From: Paenibacillus sp. UNC499MF
GTDB lineage: Bacteria > Bacillota > Bacilli > Paenibacillales > NBRC-103111
Length of the DNA stretch: 64,000 bases
Direction of reading: 5' to 3'
Assembly (NCBI RefSeq): GCF_900107975.1
Contig: NZ_FNVF01000001.1
Span: 683,895 to 747,894, forward strand
Shown here: positions 9,501 through 16,981 of the stretch, piece after piece
Layout of the letters: each line of letters starts with the position of its first letter
Position numbering within the stretch: position 1 is the first letter of the stretch
Program-made: the position numbers and the translations under genes
Notes under the pieces: model-generated
Database searches by the model: none
Told to the model about the DNA's origin: nothing
The model's input: only the letters and a program-made list of their open reading frames with translations

Positions 9501-9611
9501 GAAGGTGATGAAAACGGCGGCACCCGTGCGGACGAAGAGGTTTTGTTTTCCGATGAGACCGTTTTGAATGGTGTGCCAGGCGGGAACAGCGCGTCCGGGG
9601 AGACAGAGTAG
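6552..9611 (+). CDS. Secreted glycoside hydrolase-like protein (GHL10/DUF187, YngK type) with three N-terminal repeats
   Basis: The product is about 1019 residues. An N-terminal signal sequence (KRSLRSSVLLRR then a hydrophobic core) ends in VAAAGC, a possible lipobox, so it is exported and perhaps a lipoprotein. Three related modules of about 75 residues follow at roughly 127-200, 232-308 and 357-427, each with a Y-x-S-x-YG...NPWG/TPF...IPxGGYVLS pattern. A TIM-barrel GHL10 domain spans about 520-870, with RGIWIRP, LNSVYLETFWNG, EIHAWVENFF and GLHLDYARYPG. The C-terminus is helical and charged. Members are predicted polysaccharide hydrolases. GTG 6552 is preferred because AAGGAGGA ends only two bases before ATG 6543. 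Confidence 0.88.
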   Translation: MKRSLRSSVLLRRTLFAVLLLSVAAAGCIPLYGTAAAVSGLPEAASAAYPQHPGPYRGIAVPPDSPKSGAADQDPFRPADGPRVPLLPQTSVGVSVNESVYGPHVRLPDGTLHPVAGVDQERKEDALTVYTSTYGMYTTPFDDRTIELIVTEGIIVDKIADGKKGTYLPKNGYVLSGTASTKALLQQLNVGDSLTAVNLAIPVLPAKYVRVADLIIPLDRVNGPRNQGEAVLFDSDYGASTRTNPWGMEVTIQNGRVTAVKGIVIDSGGKFIDNDSPIPKGGYVLSVQSASPYYADLLALAAPGLAVSMELNNYPMYFASKMAYDAFNPRTREDNPPGWDDTNNKPYPGHRGAEQLIVYDSSYGPTTGTNPWGGEAAVNADGKIIAVGGNNRPIPAGGFVLSGHGSKMAWLSRYAAIGATVKINRAEKQVLLIFTPQSYLDRARITAGNAEQALEESKRKFMDVPYEEIRKAIRQVNQLEEQAARHLEEKGVEGLTEVLAELDAKATRVHYMNVESRTVENRGIWIRPKEKSLEEVKRALDKIKAAHLNSVYLETFWNGYTIYPTKNKITAHNPMYGGFDVLQAYLDEGQKRGLEIHAWVENFFVGGPEPGPVVERKPEWSLLSRKGQNYQEDAASGFRYYFINPALDETHDFLLDVYKELLGKYDVAGLHLDYARYPGSGDFTNDFGYDAYTRDLFQKKYGTDPILLHPGDALWAKWVDMRVGFVDKFVFRLAREAKKWKPQVKLTAAVWPEYEIARGDVLQDSMNWVKHNLIDNVFPMSYKLDTSLVVEDARKTFETARDKSYVTIGVGSFIDLTKDAFIDQIIASHRLGISGSAVFEYESFFDQGYDKNTVLGVYRNEAVVPDRDPARSLAAVIAGQKRKVKELYLHFKGMDARKAGRYTDELEAIIKKLGGEKNPRLNPGHLKQVRKLLASLINEIFSDSRLNAEVKERMLYDLEGALKIAEITAAKSGKGGKYAAESDEGDENGGTRADEEVLFSDETVLNGVPGGNSASGETE

Positions 9612-9744
9612 TAGGGTGCCTGCATTAAGTCGGAACATTACGACCGGAAGGTTAAACCGAAGGTAGAACAAACCGTAAGTGGTTTCAATAACGCTGCGAA
9701 AATTGCTTTTCAATCCTTTAGAGGAAGAGAAGAGGTGCAGAGCC

Positions 9745-10803
9745 ATGAAATTTACGTTTGCGGTATTGTCCGATATTCATGTGGTAGCGTGGGACCCGGA
9801 GTCGCACCGGCGTCTGGAAGTCTGTCTGAAAGATTACGCAGCGATGAAGCATCCGCCCGATTTCATCGTCATTAACGGGGATTTAACAGAAGGTTTTGCC
9901 GAGGACTATACGGTGTTAAAACGTATTTTATCCGAACATGCCCGCGTTCCCGTTTACGTGACGAACGGAAATCACGAATATTACCGGATGTGGTACAAGG
10001 ACGGGAGCTTCAGTACGGATACCTTCCCGAACGGCTGGTCGACGGCGGAAGCGATGGCCCGGTTTCTCGGCTTTCTGGGAAAGCCGCTGCCCTATTACGA
10101 TCTGCGCCTGAAAGGATTGCGCTTCGTATTTATGAGCGCCGAGCGCTACCGGGACACGGATCCGGCTATCCGCGAGGACGCCTGGATCAGCGACGGGCAG
10201 TTCGCCTGGCTGGAACGGATTCTGCGGGAGGAATCCCGGCCCCTTCATGCCGACGCAAAGGGCATGGCCGAAACGGCCTCCGCGGCCGAGGCGGACCCGG
10301 CACCGGCAGCCCTTGAAGCCGCCGAACCCGAAAGCGGCGGTGCGGGCCCGGCCGGCTCCCCCGGAGAGGATGAGACCGGGCTGCAGCCGGCGGATTCCTC
10401 TCCGGGGGAAGTAGCCTACCGTCCGCATGGCCGGAAGCGGCCGGTGTTCGTCTTCCTGCATCAGCCGCTTCCTCATACCGTGGCGGGAAGTTATGACCCC
10501 GGCGAGAAGGGCGTCGTGCAGGACGTGCGGCTGAGAGAGCTGCTTGGCCGGCATCCGAACGTGTGCTTCTTCTCGGGGCACACTCATTACACGCTGGCCA
10601 GCCCGGGAATTTATTTCGAGGACGGGTGCTCTCATATGGGAACCTCCTCTGTCCGCAGGCCGATCGGAGACGGCATTGACCCAGCGCCCGTTGAAAGCGA
10701 AAGCGTCCTCGTCGAGGTGGCGCCGCATTCGGTAACGATCCGCGGACGCAGGCATAACACGGGGGAGTGGCTGCCTTCGGCAGTATTTGAAAAACGGTAT
10801 TGA
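9745..10803 (+). CDS. Metallophosphoesterase (calcineurin-like) with an acidic low-complexity insert
   Basis: The 352-residue cytoplasmic protein carries all motifs of a dimetal phosphoesterase in order: LSDIHVV, INGDLTE, TNGNHEYY, FLHQPLPH and FSGHTHYT. Between the fourth helix and the LHQP strand there is an Ala/Glu/Pro/Gly-rich insert at about residues 178-225 that is poorly compatible with the fold and probably loops out. ATG 9745 has AAGAGGTG just upstream; the frame extends to 9679 without such a site. It follows the GHL10 gene by about 130 bp and may be co-transcribed, since no terminator separates them. The substrate cannot be inferred. Confidence 0.9.
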   Translation: MKFTFAVLSDIHVVAWDPESHRRLEVCLKDYAAMKHPPDFIVINGDLTEGFAEDYTVLKRILSEHARVPVYVTNGNHEYYRMWYKDGSFSTDTFPNGWSTAEAMARFLGFLGKPLPYYDLRLKGLRFVFMSAERYRDTDPAIREDAWISDGQFAWLERILREESRPLHADAKGMAETASAAEADPAPAALEAAEPESGGAGPAGSPGEDETGLQPADSSPGEVAYRPHGRKRPVFVFLHQPLPHTVAGSYDPGEKGVVQDVRLRELLGRHPNVCFFSGHTHYTLASPGIYFEDGCSHMGTSSVRRPIGDGIDPAPVESESVLVEVAPHSVTIRGRRHNTGEWLPSAVFEKRY

Positions 10804-10860
10804 AAAGCCGTGGAGCCGGACCGGATGTCGGGGAATTAACCCGGCGCGGATAAACGAGGG

Positions 10861-10902
10861 AAAGCCGCCTTTAGCAGAAGATTCTGCATAAAGGCGGCTT
10901 TT
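10861..10902. terminator. Bidirectional terminator between convergent genes
   Basis: AAAGCCGCCTTTA pairs with TAAAGGCGGCTTT, with a perfect inner GCAGAA/TTCTGC extension. It can end both the phosphoesterase unit and the minus-strand FAD oxidoreductase gene. Confidence 0.88.
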
Positions 10903-10930
10903 CGGTTCGAGACCGGGTATTTGACGGGGC

Positions 10931-12502
10931 TTAAAGCGGGGTGATGGTCGGCCATGCCAGCTCTACGCCGTTCCAGGATAAAATGTTCTGCAAGCCTTCC
11001 AGCTTCGTCTTGTCCGCATGCACTTCACGGGGCTGATAGCCGTTCTGCACGCAGTAGCCGGCGAGGAAGCCCGCGGCTTCGCCGATATTCCACTCCACCG
11101 GATGCAGACGGTAGCAGCCGTTCGTGATGTGGGTCGTGCCGAGGTTCTTGCACGCCGGCAGGAGGTTGTTGACCCGCACGGGAATGAGGCTGCCGAGCGG
11201 GATCTGGAACGGAAGGGAGGACACGTCTAAATAGTTCCGTCCCGTCATGCTCGGATGAAGATCGATCCGGTAAGCGCCGATTCCGACGGAATCCGGGAAC
11301 ACTTCGGCGCCTTTGTCGCCGCGGATCGCCGTGCTTACGTGCTGCTCCTTGACGGTGAACTCGGCCTTAATCCGGCGGGATTCCCGGATATACGGTGCCT
11401 GGGCCATTCCGTCCTCGGTCCCGACGACCTCCGGTCTCAGGCGCAGGCCGGGATATCCGGCTTTGCCGTCCGGACGGGGAGCTTCGGTCTGGAGCCAGTA
11501 GAGCAGAGAATAGCTGAGCTGCTTGGCCTGTTCGAGATTTTTCTTCGCTTCCGCTTCGGGAACGTCATAAATATTGCCGAGCCAGTAATCGTTCTGCGGC
11601 CAGTTCACGAGGGAAATATCGCTCGGGAACGTACCGGGCATAAAATTCGCCTTATCGATTACCCGGCGGTAATTGAAGAGCGGATATTTCTCGGTTCCCG
11701 GAAACAGGGTATCTTCGGCAGGCTCAAGCGTCACCGGGTTCGGCGAAATCCAGCTGAGCTGCTTGTCCGGCCAGAAGTCCGCCTTATAGTTGCGCCAGAA
11801 GCTGTAATCTTTCGGCTTGTCGATGACATGATTCTCGCCTTCGAAATAATCCATGGCAAAACAGACGGTAAACGCCTGGATATCCTTCGGATCGGCGACT
11901 TCGGGCGCGCTCGGCTCTCCCGTGTCTTTCCGGGATTCGGCGCCTGTCACATACTCGACCTTGGCGAGCGGAAGAACATCTCCGCACTCCGTCGCGTCGA
12001 GGAAATAAGGTGCGGTCAGCGTATGTTTGTGACCGAGATCCAAGTGTTTTACTTTGACGGCCCTGATTTTGTCCCCGTCCGTTTCGGCCGCCGTAATGCG
12101 GTGGCGGTTAAGAATAATCAGCTTGCCGCTGTTGACGTAAGGCGCAAGCATTTGCTCAAGAACCGCCAGCATGGCTCTCGGCTCCGCACACAAGCGGCTT
12201 ACTCCGCCGTTGCCCGGATTGAGATTAACGATGGCGCGGGCTTCGGCCGTAAGCGGGAAATAATCGCGATAGTAGGAGCGCACGCCGTTGCGGAACTGGC
12301 GAAAGCTGCGGGTGCAGCCGAACTGTTCGATCCACTTGTGCTCGTCCGGCGGCACGGCCTGGCTGGTCAATTGCCCGCCGATCCAATGGTTTTCTTCTGT
12401 CATAATTACTTTCATTCCCATTTTGGCGGAAGCCAGAGCGGCCGCACAGCCGCCGACACCTCCACCGATAATGACGACATCTGCTTTCAATTCACGGTTC
12501 AT
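10931..12502 (-). CDS. FAD-dependent oxidoreductase (FAD_oxidored family)
   Basis: The 523-residue protein begins with a dinucleotide-binding motif VVIIGGGVGGCAAALASAKMG and an acidic strand end (MTEENHWIGGQLTSQAVPPDE), typical of the FAD-dependent oxidoreductases that share a fold with fumarate reductase and heterodisulfide-reductase subunit A. No signal peptide and no Fe-S motif are seen. The ribosome binding site GGAGGG lies before ATG 12502. Family members often sit in sugar or rhamnogalacturonan catabolism loci; here the only neighbour is a divergent RpiR regulator 600 bp away, which might control it. The substrate is unknown. Confidence 0.85.
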   Translation of the reverse strand: MNRELKADVVIIGGGVGGCAAALASAKMGMKVIMTEENHWIGGQLTSQAVPPDEHKWIEQFGCTRSFRQFRNGVRSYYRDYFPLTAEARAIVNLNPGNGGVSRLCAEPRAMLAVLEQMLAPYVNSGKLIILNRHRITAAETDGDKIRAVKVKHLDLGHKHTLTAPYFLDATECGDVLPLAKVEYVTGAESRKDTGEPSAPEVADPKDIQAFTVCFAMDYFEGENHVIDKPKDYSFWRNYKADFWPDKQLSWISPNPVTLEPAEDTLFPGTEKYPLFNYRRVIDKANFMPGTFPSDISLVNWPQNDYWLGNIYDVPEAEAKKNLEQAKQLSYSLLYWLQTEAPRPDGKAGYPGLRLRPEVVGTEDGMAQAPYIRESRRIKAEFTVKEQHVSTAIRGDKGAEVFPDSVGIGAYRIDLHPSMTGRNYLDVSSLPFQIPLGSLIPVRVNNLLPACKNLGTTHITNGCYRLHPVEWNIGEAAGFLAGYCVQNGYQPREVHADKTKLEGLQNILSWNGVELAWPTITPL

Positions 12503-12553
12503 AGTCGAATCCCTCCACAGTCTATTTATTTTCCTGATATTGGAATCTACTTC

Positions 12554-12582
12554 ATTTTAGCAAACATACGTTCTTATTTTAA
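12554..12582 (-). promoter_or_regulatory. Possible promoter of the FAD oxidoreductase gene
   Basis: On the minus strand TTAAAA and TAAAAT are 17 bp apart, 50 to 80 bp upstream of the start. The -35 is a weak match. Confidence 0.35.
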
Positions 12583-12668
12583 TACGACGAAAGTCTCATT
12601 TTGGTTCGGGTGTCAGGCCGGAAAAAAGAAGAAACTCCGTTTTTTTGGAGCCTGTTTACGTTTTTTTT

Positions 12669-12689
12669 AAACTTTTTTCAAAAAAGTTT
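12669..12689. repeat. Perfect 10-bp inverted repeat in an AT-rich spacer
   Basis: AAACTTTTTT and AAAAAAGTTT are separated by a single C. It is flanked by further poly-T runs. It may be a weak terminator or cruciform-prone element between the divergent genes; nothing coding is seen in 12503-13110. Confidence 0.6.
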
Positions 12690-12834
12690 TATAGAGTTTT
12701 AAAAAAATAAAAGCCCCTCCCAGTATGTATGCATGGAAAAGAAGGAGTATACCCGGACCCGGATCCATCTGACTGCCGTTTTCAAAATCAGCCTCAAAAT
12801 AAATATTATTTAGGACTTAATACCTATATTTATG

Positions 12835-12863
12835 TTGATATTTTTATCTGAACTTGCTAAATT
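12835..12863 (+). promoter_or_regulatory. Possible promoter of the RpiR regulator gene
   Basis: TTGATA (12835-12840) and TAAATT (12858-12863) are 17 bp apart in an AT-rich stretch about 250 bp upstream of the regulator gene. Confidence 0.35.
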
Positions 12864-13005
12864 ATAGTAAATATAAATTAAAATAAAGTTGTACTCTACA
12901 TCCAGAAATCGACGGTTCTCAGCAAGAAAAACCCTTTGTACGACAGGAAACTACAGAAAAAATCCGTGTGGACGCATAGGCAAACTTTGAAAAATATGGA
13001 GATGC

Positions 13006-13024
13006 ACTAGGCAAATCGCCTAGT
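13006..13024. promoter_or_regulatory. Palindrome, candidate operator
   Basis: ACTAGGC and GCCTAGT form a perfect 7-bp inverted repeat around AAATC, about 90 bp before the RpiR regulator gene. It could be the regulator's own site; this is inference from position and symmetry. Confidence 0.4.
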
Positions 13025-13110
13025 TTCAAGTACTATTCATGTAGAGACTAGAAAAGAAAACCGTGAACTGATTGTCTGACCGCGCAGAATGACGAAAAGG
13101 AGTCCCATCT

Positions 13111-13971
13111 ATGAGCAAAATCGCCGATTTGAACAATTCGCTGCTGCTCCTCAACAGTATTTATTCTTCACTGACCAAATCCGAGCAGAAAGTGGCCGAC
13201 ACCGTATTAAAGGATCCTGAAGCTACCGTTTTCTATACGATTACGGACTTGGCGGAAAAATCGGAAGTAGGCGAAACTTCCGTCATCCGTTTGTGCCGCA
13301 AGCTTGGCTACAAGGGATATCAGGAATTTAAACTGTCGCTCGTCCAGGTGCTGGCTACGCCAAGCGAGCAGGTGCACGGCAAGATTGAGGAAAGCGACGA
13401 TCTCGACCAGATCATGAAGAAAATGACCTCCCAAAACTCGCAGGCGGTGCAGAACTCGACATCTTTGCTCAACGTCCAGGAGCTGCAGCAAGCGATCGAC
13501 GCTATTCTGGCGGCACGAAAAATTTTGTTTTTTGGAGTAGGGTCTTCGGGCATTACCGCCCAGGATGCCAAATACCGGTTCATGAGGCTCGGATTTAATG
13601 TGGACTCCGGTTGCGACGGACACATTATTGCCATGAACGCGTCTTTGGTAGAGAAGGGCGATGTGGTCGTCGGCATCTCTTCGACGGGCAGCACCAAGGA
13701 TCTTGTCGACGCTGTACGCCTGGCGAAGCAGAAAGGCGCTTACATCATCTGCCTGACCAATCACGCCCGTTCCCCGATTGCGAACCAGAGCGATGTGGTT
13801 CTCCTCGCTACGGCGAAGGAAACCCCTCTGCAGGGCGGAGCCTTCTCTTCCAAGCTGGCGCAGATTCATCTGCTGGATATTTTGTCGACCGCCGTTGCCA
13901 TGCAAATGAAAGATAAGACGTACCGGGCTTTGGAGCACACGGCGAAATCTGTTCTGGATAAACTGTACTAA
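13111..13971 (+). CDS. MurR/RpiR family transcriptional regulator
   Basis: The 286-residue protein has an N-terminal RpiR-type helix-turn-helix (about residues 10-80, with LTKSEQKVADTVL and GETSVIRLCRKLGYKGYQEFKLSL) and a C-terminal SIS phosphosugar-binding domain (about 125-265, with RKILFFGVGSSGITAQDAKYRFMRLG and GDVVVGISSTGSTKDLVDAVRLAKQKGA). Regulators of this type sense phosphosugars and control sugar or amino-sugar catabolism. The ribosome binding site AAAAGGAG precedes the ATG. It is divergent from the FAD oxidoreductase gene, has no adjacent sugar enzyme on its own strand and is closed by a terminator, so its target is not evident. Confidence 0.93.
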   Translation: MSKIADLNNSLLLLNSIYSSLTKSEQKVADTVLKDPEATVFYTITDLAEKSEVGETSVIRLCRKLGYKGYQEFKLSLVQVLATPSEQVHGKIEESDDLDQIMKKMTSQNSQAVQNSTSLLNVQELQQAIDAILAARKILFFGVGSSGITAQDAKYRFMRLGFNVDSGCDGHIIAMNASLVEKGDVVVGISSTGSTKDLVDAVRLAKQKGAYIICLTNHARSPIANQSDVVLLATAKETPLQGGAFSSKLAQIHLLDILSTAVAMQMKDKTYRALEHTAKSVLDKLY

Positions 13972-13988
13972 TCGCTACTCCTGCGCGC

Positions 13989-14016
13989 AGCCGGGGCCTA
14001 CGGGTCCCGGCTTTTT
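13989..14016 (+). terminator. Intrinsic terminator after the RpiR regulator gene
   Basis: AGCCGGG and CCCGGCT form the stem, and TTTT follows. The rest of the 13972-14368 spacer holds no gene I can support; it contains a short CTCCT-GAAA-GGAG hairpin near 14070. Confidence 0.82.
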
Positions 14017-14368
14017 GCTGCCCCGTGACGGCAGCGATTGTTGGCGGGCCAACCGATCTCTGCAAAGCCTCCTGAAAGGAGAAGCCGCTCGGATGTGAGC
14101 CTAGGGCACGATCACGGAGGGAGACAGGTATGCCATCGCCGGTTAAGCCGTGCGGGTAGACGGGAAATTTTCACTCAGACCTGGTCAGGCGTTAAATAAA
14201 CACAGGGCACCTTTCTCCTTCTATACAGTCTATAGCAGGATGGAAGGGGTGGCAAATGCTGTAAAATAAAGATGTGGTAAAGCGGCTCTGTTCATTATGA
14301 GACATGTTTCCCTGAAGAAACCCGTATAGTGTTAGCGAAGCGATAAATCTTGAGCGGGGGGAACTGTC

Positions 14369-14872
14369 TTGGCGGCGGAAAAACGGAAAACGGCAGAGAA
14401 GAAGCGGCCCCGCCTGTTTGCTGCGCTCTGGCTGGAGCGGATTCTGGAAAGCGGGGCATACCGGAGAGCGGTCCCCGTCATTCTGCTGACCGGGATGGCC
14501 GAACATGCGTATTGGCTCTATCATTTAGGCAAAAGCGTGCCGGCGGGCTATGTTTCCAGGCAGGAATGGGCTTCGTTTCTTCTTTTGACGGTGATCCTTT
14601 TTAGCGGCTGGCTGCGTTACATGGGCTATAGGCAAGCGGAGGGATTCGCGGAAAGTCTGAAAGCGCTCCTGTGTATGCTTCTGCTCGTGCTCTATGCATA
14701 TTACTGCGGAGCGGGCTGGATATCGGCAGCGGAAGCGGGGGGAGGACACGGTGCCGGCCGCTCCTATTTAACGGAAGCCCGGATTGCCGCATTTGCCGCA
14801 GCTGCGGGTACGGCGCTTTATGCGATACTGAAATGGTTAGGGGCGAAACTTCCCCTTAAGCCGCGTAAATAA
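14369..14872 (+). CDS. Small integral membrane protein of unknown function
   Basis: The 167-residue product has a highly basic N-terminus (KRKTAEKKRPR) and four probable membrane helices at about residues 34-53, 67-85, 95-112 and 138-156. Aromatic residues cluster at the membrane borders (AEHAYWLYHLG). A TTG start at 14369 is supported by GGGGGGAA (14356-14363). No known family is recognised. It precedes the ECF sigma operon but is separated from it by a terminator and about 270 bp, so a functional link is not shown. Confidence 0.7.
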   Translation: MAAEKRKTAEKKRPRLFAALWLERILESGAYRRAVPVILLTGMAEHAYWLYHLGKSVPAGYVSRQEWASFLLLTVILFSGWLRYMGYRQAEGFAESLKALLCMLLLVLYAYYCGAGWISAAEAGGGHGAGRSYLTEARIAAFAAAAGTALYAILKWLGAKLPLKPRK

Positions 14873-14931
14873 AGCAAGCCCGGTGCGGCCGACCGGATGA
14901 ATTTAAGTGACGGCGACCCCGGTCGTGAAGA

Positions 14932-14955
14932 ACGGATCCGGACGGTCCGTTTTTA
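14932..14955 (+). terminator. Intrinsic terminator after the membrane protein gene
   Basis: ACGGA(T)CC pairs with GGTCCGT around GGAC, followed by TTTTTA. Confidence 0.72.
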
Positions 14956-15142
14956 TTTGTAGCAGCCGGGTAGGAAAATGCGTTTAATGCCCCTCGGATT
15001 TTGGTTAATTTTGCTGGTGATGCATTCAGAAGGGGGTCAACGGCATTTTTACAAAAAATTTTATAGATAAAAAAGGAATCCAACCCGCCGCTTTTTGCGA
15101 AAGGAAAGATAAGGGCGATTTTCGGTGGAAAGGAGCTCCAAC

Positions 15143-15721
15143 ATGAATGAGTGGCCGGAAGATTCGCAGCTAATGCGCCTCATCGCTCAAAAGCAGCCCC
15201 AGGCGCTGGAGCAGTTGTACGATCGCTATGAACGTCCGATGTATTCGTTTGCCTATCGGATCGTCAAAGATTCCATGATGGCCGAAGAGGTGGTTCAGGA
15301 GCTGTTCCTGCGCATTTGGAATCATGCCGAGCGGTATGAGGACTCCCAGGGCAAACTGTCGACGTGGATGTTCGCAATAGCCCGCAACATCGCCATAGAC
15401 ACGCTTCGCCGGAAACAGACGCGCACGGCCGGACAGCTTGCCGAGCCGGACAAGCTGCTTCAGGTGGCGGACCGGGGCAGGGGAACCGAGGAGGAAGTGG
15501 AGCTTCGTTTTATGGGGGAAGAGCTTGCTTTGGCAATGGAAGATTTGAACGAGGATCAGAAGAAAGTGATCGATCTTATTTATTTTAAAGGATATACTCA
15601 TCAAGAAGTATCCCGCAAACAGGAGATTCCGCTCGGTACGGTAAAAAGCCGGGTAAGGCTGGCCATGAAGCAGCTTAAGGAGAAGCTGGCAGGCCGCGGA
15701 AAGGAGGGTGCGCCCATATGA
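15143..15721 (+). CDS. ECF-type RNA polymerase sigma factor
   Basis: The 192-residue protein has sigma region 2 at about residues 20-90 (LYDRYERPMYSFAYRIVKD, EEVVQELFLRIW, STWMFAIARNIAIDTLRR) and region 4 at about 130-185 (LNEDQKKVIDLIYFKGYTHQ, GTVKSRVRLAMKQLKEKL). The pattern and the RskA-type partner place it near the SigK/SigW-like ECF group. ATG 15143 follows AAAGGAG by seven bases; a GTG at 15125 would precede that site. Its stop codon overlaps the start of the anti-sigma gene (ATGA), a strong sign of coupled translation. ECF factors commonly drive their own operon, but I could not identify a convincing ECF promoter here. Confidence 0.94.
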   Translation: MNEWPEDSQLMRLIAQKQPQALEQLYDRYERPMYSFAYRIVKDSMMAEEVVQELFLRIWNHAERYEDSQGKLSTWMFAIARNIAIDTLRRKQTRTAGQLAEPDKLLQVADRGRGTEEEVELRFMGEELALAMEDLNEDQKKVIDLIYFKGYTHQEVSRKQEIPLGTVKSRVRLAMKQLKEKLAGRGKEGAPI

Positions 15722-16653
15722 ACAGACAAGAATCTCCCAATCTGTGCGAATGGCTGGAGCTGTACATGCTCGGGGGACTATCACAGTCCGAGAGAGAGCA
15801 GATGGAAGAGCATCTGAGTCATTGCGGAGCATGCAAGAAAGAACGAGAAGATCTGCAGGCTGTAATGGACCTGCTTCCTTATACCGTGGAGCCTGCCCCG
15901 ATTCCGGACGGAATGAAAAAGCGCGTTCTCGGCGGTATTCTGAACAATGAAGCGGATCATTCCGCAGCGGCACCGTTCACCGGCGCAAACGGCCCGAACG
16001 AACAGGCGCGGGACGGTTATCGCGCAGCGCATGACTCCGGCGAAGCCGAATTACAAAAACAGGCCGGCGGAACGGTACCCGAACCCGTTCAGGCCGGGGA
16101 GCATGAGCCGGTGTCCGCCAGAAGACCCGCGGGCAGAAGAAGCCGGACCTTTGTCCGGTGGGCAGCCGGCACGGGAATTACCGCCGCAGCGCTGATTCTC
16201 GGATGGATCAACGTGCAGCTGAGGGAAGATGTCCGCTCGCTGAAGGGCCTTAATGCTTCTCTTCAGCAAAGCGTATCTTCGCTCCAGGGACAGCTTACGC
16301 TGGCCGGACAGCCTTCGCAGGCTTCGAAGGCGAATAAAGTGGTAAAGCTGAACCCTGCCGTGGAAGGCATCGTGGCGGAAGGCCTCGCTACGGTCGTGAT
16401 CGACGCCAAGGGCACCCATCTGGTGGTCCAGGCCGAGAAGCTGCCTGAGCTGCGGGATTCCCAGGCTTTTCAGGTATGGCTCATAAAAGGCGAACAGAAG
16501 GTAAACGCGGGAACTTTCCTTCCGCAGGGCGGCACGGGCGCTCTGTACTACACCTTCGAGCCGAGGGATTACGATACGGTCGCTATCACGCTCGAGCCGG
16601 ATGCGGGGGGGACACAGCCCCGGGGAACGCTTGTGCTGGCGGCAAAAATCTGA
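15718..16653 (+). CDS. Anti-sigma factor with zinc-finger and RskA C-terminal domains
   Basis: The 311-residue protein begins with a zf-HC2/ZAS anti-sigma domain carrying the H-x3-C-x2-C type cluster in EEHLSHCGACKKE. Then follows an Ala/Gly/Pro-rich linker, one membrane helix at about residues 142-163, a short coiled stretch (LKGLNASLQQSVSSLQGQL) and an extracytoplasmic RskA-like domain (QAFQVWLIKGEQKVNAGTF, LYYTFEPRDYDTVAITLEP). It would hold the cognate sigma factor at the membrane and release it on an extracytoplasmic cue, normally by proteolysis. The start overlaps the sigma gene stop by four bases. No downstream effector gene is in the operon. Confidence 0.93.
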   Translation: MNRQESPNLCEWLELYMLGGLSQSEREQMEEHLSHCGACKKEREDLQAVMDLLPYTVEPAPIPDGMKKRVLGGILNNEADHSAAAPFTGANGPNEQARDGYRAAHDSGEAELQKQAGGTVPEPVQAGEHEPVSARRPAGRRSRTFVRWAAGTGITAAALILGWINVQLREDVRSLKGLNASLQQSVSSLQGQLTLAGQPSQASKANKVVKLNPAVEGIVAEGLATVVIDAKGTHLVVQAEKLPELRDSQAFQVWLIKGEQKVNAGTFLPQGGTGALYYTFEPRDYDTVAITLEPDAGGTQPRGTLVLAAKI

Positions 16654-16772
16654 GGGCAGGTGTAGGGTTTAGCAGTCAGCGAGACTGGATGCTCAGGACC
16701 CGCAAGAAAGCCCGGAAGCGCGAAAAGCTTAAAGCATACGCCGGTATGCCTGTCATCCTGTGAAGCTTAGGC

Positions 16773-16910
16773 GCGGCACGCACCCGAGCAGCGAGGCTGT
16801 GAACCCGGCAGCACGTACTAGCGCAGTGAGAGCGGAACCCTGCGGCACGCACCCGCTCAGCAAGACCGGACTCCCGCGGCAAAGCACCCGTCCGTCCAGC
16901 GAAAAGCACC
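16773..16910. repeat. Four imperfect tandem repeats of about 34 bp
   Basis: Units start at 16773, 16808, 16842 and 16876. Each begins GCRGCA and most continue CGCACCCG, a CAG-rich middle and a CCC-rich end. Units 1 and 3 are closest, and unit 4 runs into the etfA terminator. A single related copy (GCGGCACCCACCCG) lies at 37661-37674. The rest of the 16654-16981 spacer holds no gene. Confidence 0.65.
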
Positions 16911-16948
16911 GAGCACAGCCGGTTTACCGGCGTGTTCGGTGCTTTTTT
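16902..16948. terminator. Bidirectional terminator between anti-sigma and etfA genes
   Basis: AAAAGCACCGA pairs with TCGGTGCTTTT, with inner CCGG/CCGG pairing. T-runs occur in both directions. Confidence 0.85.
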
Positions 16949-16981
16949 GGCGCTTGTAAGGACGGCTTCCGTGCAGCCAAG

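Noticed and set aside
11255..12670. Plus-strand open frame opposite the FAD oxidoreductase
   Set aside because: The minus-strand gene has a proper FAD motif and ribosome binding site; the plus-strand frame has neither.
14020..14110. Possible c-di-GMP (GEMM) riboswitch because of GCAAAGCC
   Set aside because: Only that short piece fits. The other conserved elements of the GEMM core are missing or out of order.
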